Source of the DNA: Paenibacillus cymbidii
GTDB lineage: Bacteria > Bacillota > Bacilli > Paenibacillales > NBRC-103111
Length of the DNA: 64,000 nucleotides
Reading direction: 5' to 3'
Assembly (NCBI RefSeq): GCF_004764705.1
Contig: NZ_SHLX01000003.1
Span: 248,001-312,000 of the forward strand
In this document: one piece after another, positions 63,139 to 64,000 of the stretch
How the letters are laid out: every line of letters starts with the position of its first letter
How positions within the stretch are numbered: the first letter of the stretch is position 1
Program-made: the position numbers and the translations under genes
Notes under the pieces: generated by a model
What the model was told of the DNA's origin: nothing
The model's database searches: none
What the model saw: only the letters and a program-made list of their open reading frames with translations

Positions 63139-64000
63139 ATGCCATTCAACGCTTATGTCACCAATGCCGGCTCCAACACGATCTCGGTTATTAATGGGAG
63201 AACCGGCTCGGTAGTTGCCACCATCCCGACAATGCCCAATCCGAACAAGTCTGCGCTTGCTCCTGACGGTACCCGCCTATACGCATCCAATGTTCAGGAC
63301 GCCGTCGAAGTTTTCGACACGGCTACGAATACGCTGATCGCCACGATCCCGGTTGGTCTGAATCCTGTAGGCATGGCGATTACGCCGAACGGAGCCCGCG
63401 CGTACGTTCCTTGCTCCGGAAGCGACAATGTTTATGTCATCGACACGGCATCCAACACGGTCATTACGACGGTCAATGTGGGATCCCATCCGATGCTGCT
63501 GGCGATTACGCCCGACGGAGGACGCGTATTCGTGACGAACTACGTGTCCAACACTGTTTCGGTCATACAGACGCTGACGAATTCGGTAAGCAATACGATC
63601 CCGGTCGGCGTGAACCCGCTCGGCATTACGATTACGCCGGACGGATCCAAAGCGTATGTTGCGATCAACGGGGGATTTGTGACCCAGATCATCGATGCCG
63701 CCGCGGAAACGGTCGTCGGTTCCGTCAGCCACGGATCGATTCCGGAAGATGTAAAAGCTTCGCCGGACGGCTCACGCGTCTACGTATCGATTTATTATCA
63801 GAATCGGGTTGACGTTATTCTTACGTCCACAAATCAGCTGATCGCTTCGATTGCCGTTGAAACCAATCCGGTCGGAATCGCCTTCAACTGCGGCGGCACC
63901 CTTGCCTATGTGACGAATTACGGCTCCGGCACCGTATCGGTGATTGACGTGCTGACTAATTCGGCGGTCCAGTCAATTCCGGTAGGCCTTAATCCGGAAG
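63139..64000 (+). CDS. YVTN-family beta-propeller protein, 5' part
   Basis: ATG 63139 behind AGGAAGGAGG opens a frame of 287 codons that runs past the window edge. About six repeats of roughly 42 residues are visible, each with the pattern Y-V-T-N, a T-x-x-V-x-x-I-D strand and P-V-G-x-x-P-x-G-x-A (AYVTNAGSNTISVI, RVFVTNYVSNTVSVI, LAYVTNYGSGTVSVI). No signal peptide; Paenibacillus proteins of this kind are often surface- or spore-associated. It follows glycosylation genes, so it may be a glycosylated target. Confidence 0.88.
   Translation, partial: MPFNAYVTNAGSNTISVINGRTGSVVATIPTMPNPNKSALAPDGTRLYASNVQDAVEVFDTATNTLIATIPVGLNPVGMAITPNGARAYVPCSGSDNVYVIDTASNTVITTVNVGSHPMLLAITPDGGRVFVTNYVSNTVSVIQTLTNSVSNTIPVGVNPLGITITPDGSKAYVAINGGFVTQIIDAAAETVVGSVSHGSIPEDVKASPDGSRVYVSIYYQNRVDVILTSTNQLIASIAVETNPVGIAFNCGGTLAYVTNYGSGTVSVIDVLTNSAVQSIPVGLNPE

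Overview
The window looks like a chromosomal stretch of a GC-rich endospore-forming bacterium of the Paenibacillaceae (Paenibacillus/Cohnella type). The signs are a tricistronic spore-germinant receptor operon (GerB, GerA and GerC types), PrkA, a YesM/YesN two-component pair beside LplB/LplC-type permeases and a lipoprotein binding protein, strong AGGAGG-type ribosome sites with several TTG starts, and a ZTP riboswitch before folD. No rRNA, tRNA, CRISPR array, phage or insertion sequence was seen. Gene identities come from reading motifs; no database search was possible.

Layout. 1-6672: end of a sugar-binding lipoprotein gene, two sulfatases, a 5'-nucleotidase-like enzyme and phosphopentomutase, probably one operon. 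6801-7029: a small frameshifted gene. 7147-9042: prkA. 9048-10089: promoter, ZTP riboswitch, terminator and folD. 10186-14423: germination operon with a sigma-G-like promoter. 14477-16243: SDR oxidoreductase divergent from an IclR regulator. 16376-21533: a methyltransferase-TPR protein divergent from an AAA+ ATPase of the contractile-injection-system type and its low-complexity partner. 21667-34319: a polysaccharide-use locus (two permeases, YesN, YesM, SGNH esterase, binding protein, sialidase-like protein, PhyH oxygenase, heparinase-like protein). 34710-38563: fabV divergent from an Lgt paralogue, a tetraether-synthase-like radical SAM protein and a small membrane protein. 38613-44489: xylA, AraC/PhyH pair, ArsB-type permease, a small unknown and a methyltransferase. 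45103-46395: an AT-richer orphan binding lipoprotein. 46501-49176: AraC regulator divergent from an alpha-galactosidase-like enzyme. 49204-52176: SPFH protein and a DUF2334/FG-GAP protein. 52335-62984: glycosylation region with a giant two-glycosyltransferase fusion, GtrA, two GT4s, an amino-sugar operon on the minus strand and a GT2. 63139-end: YVTN beta-propeller protein cut by the window edge.

How it fits together. Much of the window serves capture and breakdown of complex carbohydrates under local two-component or AraC control; a second theme is the spore and cell surface (germination, PrkA, surface glycosylation); a third is membrane lipid chemistry (FabV, Lgt paralogue, Tes-like radical SAM enzyme). 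The best candidates for something undescribed are the Lgt-paralogue/Tes-like/small-membrane-protein trio, the isolated injection-system-type ATPase with its partner, the duplicated response-regulator box and promoter in the polysaccharide locus, and a three-unit dispersed repeat found twice in opposite orientation.
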